DNA of 64,000 nt from Peribacillus asahii (GTDB lineage Bacteria > Bacillota > Bacilli > Bacillales > DSM-1321), in the NCBI RefSeq assembly GCF_004006295.1, contig NZ_CP026095.1:3520001-3584000 (forward strand). The letters are read 5' to 3'. Both the position numbers and the translations under genes were made by a program. Position 1 is the first letter of the stretch. Every line of letters starts with the position of its first letter. The notes under the pieces were generated by a model. The model was given only the letters and a program-made list of their open reading frames with translations. It was not told where the DNA came from and searched no databases. Below, in pieces: positions 37,725-46,798 of the stretch.

Positions 37725-37985
37725 ATGAAATTATTTGAAATGATGGTCAATCATAAGATTAATCAAATTAAACCAGATGAGTTGCTCGCTCTAGCGGCAC
37801 AGTATCAAGTATCTTTAACCCAACAAGAAGCAGTAGGTATTACAAGACTGCTTGCAGGACAAAATATTAACATTTTTGATTCTCGTCAAAGACAAACGGT
37901 CATTGGTCGAATTGCCGGCATCACTGGCATGAATAAAGCAAAGCAAATCGAAAATATTTTCTATCAACTGACTGGTTCTTATTAA
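37725..37985 (+). CDS. yqfT: DUF2624 family protein YqfT
   Basis: 86 aa helical protein (MKLFEMMVNHKINQIKPDELL...). The segment VSLTQQEAVGITRLLAGQNINIFD is typical of DUF2624. ATG 37725 with AAGGAGGG upstream is chosen; the open frame extends 56 codons further without homology. Function unknown; divergent from znuC. Confidence 0.86.
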   Translation: MKLFEMMVNHKINQIKPDELLALAAQYQVSLTQQEAVGITRLLAGQNINIFDSRQRQTVIGRIAGITGMNKAKQIENIFYQLTGSY

Positions 37986-38127
37986 GAACAGGGGAAATGG
38001 CTCGTTTATGTATATGTAGAAAATAGGATGTTGAGGACTCTCATCTTTTTCATAGCAGGTGCAGCTAGACGCCAAAACTGTAAAAAATCAAAAAAGCTTA
38101 GTTATACATCGTTATGAATGGTAAACC

Positions 38128-38169
38128 AAAAAGGGACGTTTCATCCAATTCGATGAAATGTCCCTTTTT
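38128..38169. terminator. Bidirectional terminator between yqfT and nfo
   Basis: 18-bp stem AAAAAGGGACGTTTCATC / GATGAAATGTCCCTTTTT (one G-U) with a 6-base loop. Confidence 0.93.
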
Positions 38170-38173
38170 ACAG

Positions 38174-39067
38174 TTAGCTATTTTTAATTTTCTCTAGCAA
38201 ATTATCATCAAACTTCTTGTTTCTTAGCATCTCAATTTCAAATTGATACGGTGCTTTTTTATCATTTTTATCTTCACCAACAAATGGTGTTTCTAAAATT
38301 TTAGGAACGGATAAAAGCTGTGGATGATGGACAATATAGTTTAAAGCATCAAACCCAATGTGACCAAACCCAATGTTTTCATGACGGTCTTTACGCGCTC
38401 CACGTACATTTTTACTATCGTTAATATGAAGCACTTTAATACGGTCAATGCCGACAATTTTGTCAAACTCATTTAGCACGCCATCAAAATCTTCAACGAT
38501 ATTATATCCAGCATCATGAATATGACAAGTATCCATACAAACAGACAGTTGTTTATTATGTGTAACACCATCGATAATCATCGCTAGCTCTTCAAACGAG
38601 CGGCCGCATTCGGTTCCTTTCCCTGCCATCGTTTCAAGAGCAATTTGCACTTGATCCTCAGCTGTTAGCACTTCATTCAATCCTTCAATAATCTTCTTAA
38701 TTCCCGCTTCACTACCAGCCCCAACATGCGCTCCTGGATGAAGAACAATTTGACGCGCACCAATCGCTTCTGTACGATCAATTTCGCTTCTTAAAAAATT
38801 GACACCAAGTTCAAATGTTTCTGGCTTTGTCGTATTTCCAATATTAATAATATACGGAGCATGAACAATAATATCTGTCATTCCGTGTTCAGCCATATGT
38901 TTCGTTCCCGCTTCAATATTTAGCTCTTCTAGCTTTTTACGACGCGTATTTTGCGGAGCCCCTGTATAAATCATAAAGGTATTTGCTCCATAAGAAGCTG
39001 CTTCCTCACTTGCACCGAGCAGCATCGTTTTCCCGCTCATCGATACATGAGATCCAATTTTCAACAC
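38174..39067 (-). CDS. nfo: Endonuclease IV (AP endonuclease)
   Basis: 297 aa TIM-barrel enzyme that cleaves DNA 5' to abasic sites. Zinc-site residues are present: [55 protein letters not shown] and ILETP. Starts at GTG 39067 with GGAGG eight bases upstream. Directly follows cshB (36 bp), probably co-transcribed. Also active in spore DNA repair in B. subtilis. Confidence 0.95.
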   Translation of the reverse strand: MLKIGSHVSMSGKTMLLGASEEAASYGANTFMIYTGAPQNTRRKKLEELNIEAGTKHMAEHGMTDIIVHAPYIINIGNTTKPETFELGVNFLRSEIDRTEAIGARQIVLHPGAHVGAGSEAGIKKIIEGLNEVLTAEDQVQIALETMAGKGTECGRSFEELAMIIDGVTHNKQLSVCMDTCHIHDAGYNIVEDFDGVLNEFDKIVGIDRIKVLHINDSKNVRGARKDRHENIGFGHIGFDALNYIVHHPQLLSVPKILETPFVGEDKNDKKAPYQFEIEMLRNKKFDDNLLEKIKNS

Positions 39068-39103
39068 TCTAATGTCCTCCTCTCTTCAAACATTCAATAC
39101 AGC

Positions 39104-40420
39104 TTATCTTTGTTTTTTAGCCATGCGACGTTGTCGTTTCTTAAACTCTTCCGTTTCACGTTGATGTTTCTTTTTATAGCCTGGTTTGACTTTAGTTGAT
39201 TTTCTAACCATTGTTTTTGCTTTTACATCAATTTCAGAAGTTTGCTTTTTACGATGTTTTCGTTTATTTCGTTCATCGATTTCAATCCAATCACCATTTT
39301 GAATATCCACATCGTGGAAAGTGACACCCATTTTCTCAAGACGAATTAATGCATCTTCATCCGATGTATCATAAATCGTTGCCGCAATACCCGATTGACC
39401 TGCACGTGCTGTTCGGCCTGTACGATGAATATAGAAGTCTAAATCTGATGGCAGCTCATAGTTAATGATATGACTAACACCTTCGATATCAATTCCACGC
39501 GCAGCCAGATCTGTCGCCACAATAAATTGATAATCTAAATTATTAATTTGCTTCATCATTCGTTTACGATCACGCGGTGAAAGGTCACCATGAATACGTC
39601 CAACCGTCAATCCTTTGGCTATTAACTCATCCGCAACAGTGTCAGCCATTTTTTTCGTATTCGTAAAAATAATCGCTAAATATGGATTATAGCGAACAGC
39701 GATATCATGTAATAGTTGAATTTTGTTGCGATGACGAAGTGGAATCAGTACATGTTCAATCTTCGCTGCTGTTGCTTGCTTCGGATTCACTTGAACATAT
39801 TTCGGATTTTCCATATACTTTTTCAAAAATGGTTTTAATTTTTCTGGAATCGTTGCTGAGAAGACAAGCATTTGGATTTTTTCAGCCATTCTTGCAGCAA
39901 ATTTATCAACATCTTCAATAAAGCCCATATCTAGCATCAAATCAGCTTCATCCACAACAAGCATCGTTGCTCCATATACTTGCAAAGCTTGTTCTTCCAC
40001 AAGATCTTTAATTCTACCTGGAGTCCCAATTACAAGTTGCGGCTGTGTTTTTAACTTTTCAATCGTCCGCTGCTTGTCCGTTCCGCCAATAAAGCAGCGG
40101 ACTTGAACAGGAGCCTCTTCCGGAAAATGATCGGCAATTTTTAAAGCTTCTTTATAAATTTGAGTAGCTAATTCTCTAGTTGGCGCAGAAATAATCGCTT
40201 GAACTTCTTGTTTAGCTGGATTCAGTTTTTCCATAATCGGTAACAAGTATGAATGGGTTTTTCCCGTTCCTGTTTGCGATTGGCCAATTAAACTATGATT
40301 GTTTAAAATCGCAGGAATCACACGTTCTTGAATTTCCGTCGGCTTTTTAAACCCTAAATTCTGAACCGCATCAACTATATGGCTCTGCAAATTAAAACGT
40401 TCAAATTGATTTTGTTTCAT
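39104..40420 (-). CDS. cshB: DEAD-box RNA helicase CshB
   Basis: 438 aa. All DEAD-box motifs are visible: Q-motif FERFNLQ...GFKKPTEIQ, SQTGTGKT, PTRELATQI, GTPGR, VVDEAD, SAT, ATDLAARGID and HRTGRTARAG. The C-terminal tail is strongly basic (VRKSTKVKPGYKKKHQRE), suited to RNA binding. ATG 40420 follows AAAGGAG. CshB assists ribosome biogenesis and cold adaptation. Confidence 0.95.
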   Translation of the reverse strand: MKQNQFERFNLQSHIVDAVQNLGFKKPTEIQERVIPAILNNHSLIGQSQTGTGKTHSYLLPIMEKLNPAKQEVQAIISAPTRELATQIYKEALKIADHFPEEAPVQVRCFIGGTDKQRTIEKLKTQPQLVIGTPGRIKDLVEEQALQVYGATMLVVDEADLMLDMGFIEDVDKFAARMAEKIQMLVFSATIPEKLKPFLKKYMENPKYVQVNPKQATAAKIEHVLIPLRHRNKIQLLHDIAVRYNPYLAIIFTNTKKMADTVADELIAKGLTVGRIHGDLSPRDRKRMMKQINNLDYQFIVATDLAARGIDIEGVSHIINYELPSDLDFYIHRTGRTARAGQSGIAATIYDTSDEDALIRLEKMGVTFHDVDIQNGDWIEIDERNKRKHRKKQTSEIDVKAKTMVRKSTKVKPGYKKKHQRETEEFKKRQRRMAKKQR

Positions 40421-40688
40421 CAAAAAACTCCTTTATCCTATGGGTCAAATCGTTCACATATCCTATGATTATAAAATAATTATGAAGAAAAGCGCAAGGC
40501 ACTTGGTTTTATTAAGTATTGATATAAGCATCATGGACTGCTTACAAACAAACTATCGTTACCATCTTACCCTCTTTCCACCAACTTCACAACAAATCGT
40601 TCTAGTTTTACCATTGTTCAAACCTTTTTTCTTATTTTGCATACTAATATAGAAAAAATAATTTTCCCCTGATAAGGAGGGAAACAAT

Positions 40689-41360
40689 ATGATTCAAGGA
40701 AGACACCCTGGTTCAGGGCCAAACTTTCCGCCATCCAATCGACGAAATATGTATCCGCCATCAAACTTTCAAAGAGGAATGCCTGCACCTTCAGGATCAA
40801 ACTCCTTTTTCCAGCAAATGCCGCAACAACCTCGTATGCGTCAACCAAGGGTAAATGCACCTTTCCATCAACAAGACATGATGCAACAACGACCTAAAAA
40901 AGAAGGTCTGATTGGAAGGTTACTCGGTAAGTCTAAACAAAAGGCTGCTCCCCAAAACTTATTCGCAACACCCTCACAAGGAAAACAAGAAACACGGAGC
41001 AATAATAGCGGCGGCGGTATCATGGAAACACTTAGAAATCCTGAAGGTATTACAAACCTGCTTAACAATACGCAAAAAGTACTTCAAGCAGCAGAACAAT
41101 TTACCCCAATCGTTCAACAATATGGTCCAATGATTAAAAACTTACCGTCCATGTGGAATATTATTCAGGCCTTTAGTTCTAACGACAACGATAAAAAAGA
41201 AGAACCAAAACAAGAGGAAAACATATCAAAAGAAACAGTCACCGAGATTCCTACAGAAGAATCTCCTAAATCGACCGCTGAACAAACCGCACAACAAAAA
41301 ATGGAAAAAAAACCGAAACCAAAAAAGAAAAAGACATCCGGGCCGAAACTATACATTTAA
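40689..41360 (+). CDS. yqfQ: YqfQ-like protein (VrrA-type, low complexity)
   Basis: 223 aa. N-terminal third rich in Pro, Asn, Gln, Arg and Met (GPNFPPSNRRNMYPP..., QQMPQQPRMRQP), a central conserved helical region (GGGIMETLRNPEGITNLLNNTQKVLQAAEQF), and a Lys/Glu-rich tail ending KPKPKKKKTSGPKLYI. The pattern matches YqfQ family proteins. Good AAGGAGGG before the ATG. Function unknown; located between cshB and ispH as in B. subtilis. Confidence 0.85.
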   Translation: MIQGRHPGSGPNFPPSNRRNMYPPSNFQRGMPAPSGSNSFFQQMPQQPRMRQPRVNAPFHQQDMMQQRPKKEGLIGRLLGKSKQKAAPQNLFATPSQGKQETRSNNSGGGIMETLRNPEGITNLLNNTQKVLQAAEQFTPIVQQYGPMIKNLPSMWNIIQAFSSNDNDKKEEPKQEENISKETVTEIPTEESPKSTAEQTAQQKMEKKPKPKKKKTSGPKLYI

Positions 41361-41445
41361 TAACTATTGGATGTTTTGTATTATGCTCATTCCTCCTATA
41401 TAATAAAATTAATTGTTTTTTTGCTTTTATAAGGAGGACATATAG

Positions 41446-42390
41446 ATGAAAGTAATCAAAATATCCCCGCGCGGCTATTGCTATGGTGTTGTCGATGCCA
41501 TGGTTATCGCCAGAAATGCGGCTTTAGATAAAACATTGCCTCGCCCCATTTATATTTTAGGCATGATTGTGCATAACAAGCATGTAACAGATGCATTTGA
41601 AGAAGATGGTATCATCACACTTGATGGCAAAAATCGAAAAGAAATTATTGAGCAGGTCGATTCAGGAACCGTGATTTTTACTGCTCACGGTGTCTCACCA
41701 GAAATTCGTAAAATTGCAGAGGAAAAAGGGCTCGTGACGCTTGATGCCACATGCCCGGATGTAACAGCGACTCATGACTTAATTCGTGCCAAACAAAAAG
41801 AAGGCTATCAAGTCATTTACATCGGTAAGAAAGGACATCCAGAGCCAGAAGGAGCGATTGGTGTTGCGCCAGATATCGTTCACCTTGTCCAACATGCTGA
41901 AGATGTAGAAGCATTAACCATTGAAAGCGATAAAATTATCGTTACAAATCAAACAACAATGAGCCAATGGGATGTTTTAGATATTATGGAAAAAGTAAAA
42001 GAAAAGTATCCGCATGCTGAAGTACACAAAGAAATTTGCCTGGCAACTCAAGTTCGTCAAGAAGCCGTTGCACAGCAAGCTGGTGAAGCAGACGTTCTCA
42101 TTGTTGTCGGTGATCCAAAAAGTAATAACTCGAATCGTTTAGCTCAAGTTTCAGAGGAAATTGCTGGGACGAAAGCATACCGAATTGCGGATATTTCTGA
42201 GTTAAATCTTGATTGGCTAAAAGATGTTGAAACCGTAGCAGTGACATCAGGTGCCTCAACACCAACACCGATTACCAAAGAGGTCATTACCTTTTTAGAA
42301 AAATATAATCCAAATGACGAATCAACATGGAGCACAGAAAAGAAAACACCATTAAATAAAATTTTACCGAAAATTAAAGTACCTAAATAA
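41446..42390 (+). CDS. ispH: IspH, 4-hydroxy-3-methylbut-2-enyl diphosphate reductase
   Basis: 314 aa Fe-S enzyme of the last MEP pathway step. The three cluster cysteines are present: [17 protein letters not shown] and [10 protein letters not shown]; substrate residues include [22 protein letters not shown] and [15 protein letters not shown] precedes ATG 41446. Its presence shows the MEP pathway is needed, which bears on the broken ispG in this window. Confidence 0.96.
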   Translation: MKVIKISPRGYCYGVVDAMVIARNAALDKTLPRPIYILGMIVHNKHVTDAFEEDGIITLDGKNRKEIIEQVDSGTVIFTAHGVSPEIRKIAEEKGLVTLDATCPDVTATHDLIRAKQKEGYQVIYIGKKGHPEPEGAIGVAPDIVHLVQHAEDVEALTIESDKIIVTNQTTMSQWDVLDIMEKVKEKYPHAEVHKEICLATQVRQEAVAQQAGEADVLIVVGDPKSNNSNRLAQVSEEIAGTKAYRIADISELNLDWLKDVETVAVTSGASTPTPITKEVITFLEKYNPNDESTWSTEKKTPLNKILPKIKVPK

Positions 42391-42392
42391 TA

Positions 42393-42420
42393 GAAAAAGT
42401 CGTCCTTGGACGACTTTTTC
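42393..42420. terminator. Bidirectional terminator between ispH and yqfO
   Basis: 13-bp stem GAAAAAGTCGTCC / GGACGACTTTTTC with a minimal loop; T-rich arms on both strands. Confidence 0.92.
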
Positions 42421-42425
42421 TATTA

Positions 42426-43545
42426 TTAAACAAATGTAAACGGGTCTGTATTCAATTTAGACGGAATAAAGGTCACATCTAGCTTTCGTTCTTGACACAT
42501 ATTCGATAACACCGTTGCCACACCTTGCTTCATTACCTTTTCCACATTATGTCCTGGGTCTACAATATTTAAACCAATCATCATCGCATCATGTGCAGTG
42601 TGGTAATACATATCACCCGTCACATAGACATCTGCCCCTTTAAATTTAGCAGTTGTAAAATATTTATTACCATCTCCACCGAGTACGGCTACTTTTTTAA
42701 CTGTTGTATTCAAATTTCCTACAACACGCACTCGATCCACGTCCAATGTACGCTTCACATGCTCAGCAAACTCTTCAAGTGTCATTTCATAAGCAAGGGA
42801 ACCAATTTTTCCGAGACCTAACACTTCTCCTTTGTTATCTAAGCGATACAAATCATAAGCGACCTCTTCATATGGGTGTGCTTTAATCATAGCTGACAGC
42901 ACTTTTTTTCTCGATATTTTCTGGAAAAATCGTTTCAATTCGCACTTCTGATACCGATTCTAATGTGCCTTGCGTACCAATTGCTGGTTCACTACCTTCT
43001 CCCGGTAAAAATCGTCCGGTTCCTTCAGCAGAAAATGAGCAATTGCTATAATTTCCAATTGCACCAGCTCCAGCTTTTCCAAGCGCTTCTCTTACTTGAT
43101 CCTCAGCCTCAACAGGAACGAACACAACGAGCTTTTTCAAAGTGATCTCATGTGTTGGAGCTAATACTTCCGTTTGCTGTAATTGCAGGGCTTCCGCTAG
43201 TAAATCATTCACACCGCCCTTTGCAACATCTAAATTCGTATGAGCAGCATACACGGCAATATCATGCTTAATCAATTTCTCAACAATTCTACCAGCTGTA
43301 CTCGTTGTATCAATTTTTTTGAGCGGACGATAAATAAGCGGGTGATGGGCAATAATGAGCTCCACGCCGTTTTCAATCGCTTCATCTACTACTTCCTCCA
43401 GTACATCTAAAGCAATCATTACTTTTGAAACAGGCTTATTTAAAGAGCCAATATGAAGACCAATTGGATCTCCCTCCATTGCGTAATGCTTCGGAGAAAA
43501 CTGCTCAAACAATTCAATAATTTGATGTCCATTCGCTGTTTTCAT
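42426..43545 (-). pseudogene. yqfO: YqfO (Nif3/DUF34 family), frame broken by one extra A
   Basis: Nif3-like metal-binding hexamer protein; B. subtilis YqfO has an inserted PII-like domain. The frame from ATG 43545 carries the first metal motif LIIAHHPLIYRPLK and AAHTNLD. It then hits a run of seven A (minus strand; 42903-42909), reads into SAVSYD and stops. Dropping one A gives EKKVLSAMIKAHPYEEVAYDLY and the rest of the protein to 42426, including TGDMYYHTAHDA and DPGHNVEK. Both parts are well conserved, about 372 aa together. It overlaps the trmK stop by one base. Confidence 0.88.
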
Positions 43546-44249
43546 TATGCCAGCACCTCCTCAATAACCCTAATTTGCTTCAATAATTCATTTCGCTTTT
43601 CTTCTAAATTAGTGTTTCCGCTTGCATCCATTTGCGCAATTACATTTAATAAATGAGCCTTTTCTTGCATCCATTTTTTTATAAAAACAGGGCTGCGCTG
43701 CGCTTGCAAAAACGGACCAAACTGAAGACCTGTTTCATGCTTATTTTGATAAGGCTTAAGCGGCTCCCCTGCTTCAGCCAGCAAAATTTCATAGATTTTC
43801 CCGTCTTCTTCAAGAATTTCTTCCGCTTTCAATTCCCATCCATTCTCTATTAACCATGTTCGAACGTTTCTGGAACCTACATTCGGTTGAAGAATAAGAC
43901 GCTCTACTTTTGTTAATTTCTCTTTACCTCTTTCCAAAATGCTTGCAATCAATGTACCACCCATGCCAGCAATCGTTACAGCCGTTGCTTCGCCAATTTC
44001 GAGAACATCTAGCCCATTCCCTTTACGGACAGCAATCTCATCCTGTAAACCGGTTTCTAGTACTTGCTTTAACGCCGATTGATAAGGCCCCTCTACGACT
44101 TCCCCAGCGATTGCTTTCGCACACAACTGATTGTTGATCGCATAACAAGGAAGGTAAGCATGATCCGAACCAATATCCGCTAGAACACTTCCTTTTGGAA
44201 TATATGAGGCGACACGCTGCAAACGCATCGATAGTTTTTCATGATTCAT
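43545..44249 (-). CDS. trmK: TrmK, tRNA (adenine(22)-N1)-methyltransferase
   Basis: 234 aa. SAM-binding motif VLADIGSDHAYLPCYAI near the N terminus, catalytic segment TIAGMGGTLIASIL and LQPNVGSRNVRTWL are diagnostic of TrmK/YqfN. It methylates N1 of A22 in tRNA. Downstream of cccA; the stop overlaps the yqfO start (TAATG). Confidence 0.94.
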   Translation of the reverse strand: MNHEKLSMRLQRVASYIPKGSVLADIGSDHAYLPCYAINNQLCAKAIAGEVVEGPYQSALKQVLETGLQDEIAVRKGNGLDVLEIGEATAVTIAGMGGTLIASILERGKEKLTKVERLILQPNVGSRNVRTWLIENGWELKAEEILEEDGKIYEILLAEAGEPLKPYQNKHETGLQFGPFLQAQRSPVFIKKWMQEKAHLLNVIAQMDASGNTNLEEKRNELLKQIRVIEEVLA

Positions 44250-44344
44250 CTAAATCAACTCTCTTATATGTATTTCAAATCATTTTCTCTAAGATTATAA
44301 CAAAACTTCACTTGTTCAGCGAAATTTATCTATACAAAAAAAGA

Positions 44345-44373
44345 ACTGAATTGTCCTATATGAACAACTCAGT
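44345..44373 (-). terminator. Terminator of cccA
   Basis: ACTGAaTTG / CAAcTCAGT with an 11-base loop, followed on the minus strand by TTCTTTTTTTG. Confidence 0.75.
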
Positions 44374-44382
44374 GGTTTTTCA

Positions 44383-44754
44383 TTATTTTAACCCTTGTAA
44401 AAATTCAGTCATTCCATCCAGCTGATCTTCTTGTACTAACCCAGGAGGCATAGCGCCTTTCCCATTCGTTAAAGTATTTTTAATTTCATCTGCAGATAAT
44501 CGGTCACCTACACCTTTTAAAGCAGGACCGACACCGCCTTGATACGCATCACCATGGCAGCTAATACAGTTTTGTTTATAAATATCCTCAGGAGTTGCCG
44601 CTGCATTCTCAGTAGATTCTTCCGTTTTACCACCGTTTTCTTGCTCCTTAGCCATTTGTTTAGAATCACTTAAACCTTTGAAAGAAAGCATAAACATAAG
44701 TCCAATTCCAAACACCATAATCACAATAAATGGTACAACTGGATTACGCTTCAT
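44383..44754 (-). CDS. cccA: Cytochrome c550 (membrane-anchored)
   Basis: 123 aa. An N-terminal membrane helix (VVPFIVIMVFGIGLMFMLS), a charged linker rich in Glu/Lys/Thr, then a c-type cytochrome domain with the heme site CISCH and axial Met in GAMPPG. Faces the outside of the membrane and carries electrons in respiration. GGGAGGT precedes ATG 44754. Lies next to trmK, as in B. subtilis. Confidence 0.95.
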   Translation of the reverse strand: MKRNPVVPFIVIMVFGIGLMFMLSFKGLSDSKQMAKEQENGGKTEESTENAAATPEDIYKQNCISCHGDAYQGGVGPALKGVGDRLSADEIKNTLTNGKGAMPPGLVQEDQLDGMTEFLQGLK

Positions 44755-44974
44755 AGAATTAACCTCCCATAGAACCTAGACTGTTTCAATCAGAGTATTC
44801 TGTCCAAACAACTATTAATTTACTTAAACATGGTTAAGGAAAAGAGTAAAAATAAACAGATATATTCTATTTTGTTAAATTTAACAAATATTTATGCGCT
44901 TTCTCAAGGTTTGTCACAACTACCATTACCATTATATAGTATATCATTTACCAATTTTTTTCCATAAAAAAGCA

Positions 44975-45511
44975 TTAAAAAAATAATCTTGCTAAAAAAT
45001 AGACAATAATGAAAGCTCCAATCACTCCAGAGATAGAAAAATACAATAATTTTAATCGGCGACCTACTAGAAACCAAATAACACATTGAACTAGCAAGAC
45101 CATATAGAGAGCACCAGTACTATTCGGAAATACTAGGTCAACAATATGAACCGATTCCATAAGAACGAGTAATGCTAAACCAACTAAAGCTAACTGCAAT
45201 AACCATGCACTTTTAATATACCGATAAATAAAGGAACCAAACATAATAATGAAAAATGCTGTAATTGCGATTTGCAATCCCTTGTTAATTTCAGTAAAAT
45301 AATTGACAAATAAGGTTAGAAAAAAAAGGGACGTAAATATCCATAATGGAATGGCTAGGGACCTGCTACTCTCTTTTGTCGGCGGTGTAATTTGTTCTTC
45401 ACCGCGACTATATAAAGTCAATAAATAATCGCAATATTGCTCAGGCAAAAGATTCGTTTGCTTCCAATACTTGATTTCCTGTAAAATAATTTTTTTACGT
45501 GTTTCATTCAT
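44975..45511 (-). CDS. Hypothetical polytopic membrane protein
   Basis: 178 aa. A polar N-terminal helical region (NETRKKIILQEIKYWKQTNLLPEQYCDYLLTLYSRG) precedes four or five membrane helices. The N-terminal pattern resembles the DUF2157-type helical domain, but the match is loose. It stands between cccA and sigA on the minus strand; no partner is suggested by context. Confidence 0.65.
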   Translation of the reverse strand: MNETRKKIILQEIKYWKQTNLLPEQYCDYLLTLYSRGEEQITPPTKESSRSLAIPLWIFTSLFFLTLFVNYFTEINKGLQIAITAFFIIMFGSFIYRYIKSAWLLQLALVGLALLVLMESVHIVDLVFPNSTGALYMVLLVQCVIWFLVGRRLKLLYFSISGVIGAFIIVYFLARLFF

Positions 45512-45585
45512 ATTCCCACCCTCAATTCCAAATTCCTTCTTACCTACTATATCGGCAAAAAGAAGGAACTATTGAGAAGAAAGAA

Positions 45586-45618
45586 AGAGCCGCACTTGAT
45601 ATGAATCAAGCCGGCTCT
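45586..45618 (-). terminator. Terminator of the yqxD-dnaG-sigA operon
   Basis: 15-bp stem (AGAGCCGcACTTGAT / ATCAAGcCGGCTCT, with one mismatch) followed on the minus strand by TTCTTTCTTCTC. Confidence 0.85.
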
Positions 45619-45631
45619 CGGAGTGTTTTTT

Positions 45632-46762
45632 CTATTCTAAAAAGTCTTTTAAACGTTTGCTTCGACTTGGATGTCTCAGCTTACGCAATGCTTTTGCTTC
45701 TATTTGTCGGATACGTTCACGAGTAACACCAAACACTTTCCCTACTTCTTCCAATGTTCGAGTACGACCATCGTCTAACCCAAATCGAAGACGTAGAACG
45801 TTTTCTTCACGATCTGTTAACGTATCTAGTACATCTTCAAGCTGTTCTTTCAAAAGTTCGTACGCTGCATGCTCTGAAGGAGATGTTGCATCTTGGTCTT
45901 CAATAAAGTCACCTAAATGTGAATCATCTTCTTCTCCAATAGGCGTTTCAAGAGAAACAGGCTCTTGAGCAATTTTCAGGATTTCCCGAACTTTTTCTGG
46001 AGTTAAATCCATATCTTCCGCAATCTCCTCTGGAGTCGGTTCACGTCCTAAATCTTGCAATAGCTGTCTTTGCACACGTATTAATTTATTAATCGTCTCT
46101 ACCATATGAACTGGAATTCGAATTGTTCTTGCTTGGTCAGCAATAGCACGAGTAATAGCCTGACGAATCCACCAAGTTGCATATGTACTGAATTTAAAGC
46201 CTTTACGATAATCGAACTTCTCAACAGCTTTAATCAATCCCATATTTCCTTCTTGAATTAAGTCCAAAAATAGCATACCTCGCCCTACATAGCGCTTCGC
46301 AATACTAACAACAAGTCGTAAGTTTGCTTCAGCTAATCGGCGCTTTGCTTCTTCGTCTCCCTCTTCAATACGTGTTGCTAAAGAAATTTCCTCTTCAGCA
46401 GATAATAAATCTACTCGTCCAATTTCCTTTAAATACATACGGACAGGATCATTAATTTTCACACCTGGAGGAACACTTAAATCATTTAAATCAAACTCTT
46501 CTTCTTTTTCTAGTTCTTTCCCATTCGGGTCATCTTCATCTTCTTCTTCACCATCTGTGAGAATTTCAATGCCATGTTCACCTAAATATTCATAGAACTC
46601 ATCCATTTGATCAGAGTCTAATTCAAAGCCGCCAATCTTAGCAGCAATTTTTTCTAACGTTAATGAGCCTCGTTTTTTCCCTAACTCTAGTAACTGCTCT
46701 TTTACTTGATCAAGACTTAATTCATTATCAACCTCTTTGGAACGTGCTGGTTTCTCAGCCAT
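45632..46762 (-). CDS. sigA: Primary sigma factor SigA (RpoD)
   Basis: 376 aa housekeeping sigma factor. Region 1.1 ([20 protein letters not shown]), an acidic stretch EEEDEDD, region 1.2 [17 protein letters not shown], region 2 ([37 protein letters not shown]), region 3 and region 4.2 HTH ([40 protein letters not shown]). ATG 46762 has GGAGGGG six bases upstream. Third gene of the yqxD-dnaG-sigA operon. Confidence 0.97.
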   Translation of the reverse strand: MAEKPARSKEVDNELSLDQVKEQLLELGKKRGSLTLEKIAAKIGGFELDSDQMDEFYEYLGEHGIEILTDGEEEDEDDPNGKELEKEEEFDLNDLSVPPGVKINDPVRMYLKEIGRVDLLSAEEEISLATRIEEGDEEAKRRLAEANLRLVVSIAKRYVGRGMLFLDLIQEGNMGLIKAVEKFDYRKGFKFSTYATWWIRQAITRAIADQARTIRIPVHMVETINKLIRVQRQLLQDLGREPTPEEIAEDMDLTPEKVREILKIAQEPVSLETPIGEEDDSHLGDFIEDQDATSPSEHAAYELLKEQLEDVLDTLTDREENVLRLRFGLDDGRTRTLEEVGKVFGVTRERIRQIEAKALRKLRHPSRSKRLKDFLE

Positions 46763-46798
46763 TAGTTCCCCTCCTTCCAAAACTTACACTTACCATTC

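Noticed and set aside
40618..40860. 80-codon minus-strand frame over the yqfQ start
   Set aside because: Overlaps the good ribosome site and N-terminal coding region of yqfQ; no evidence of its own.
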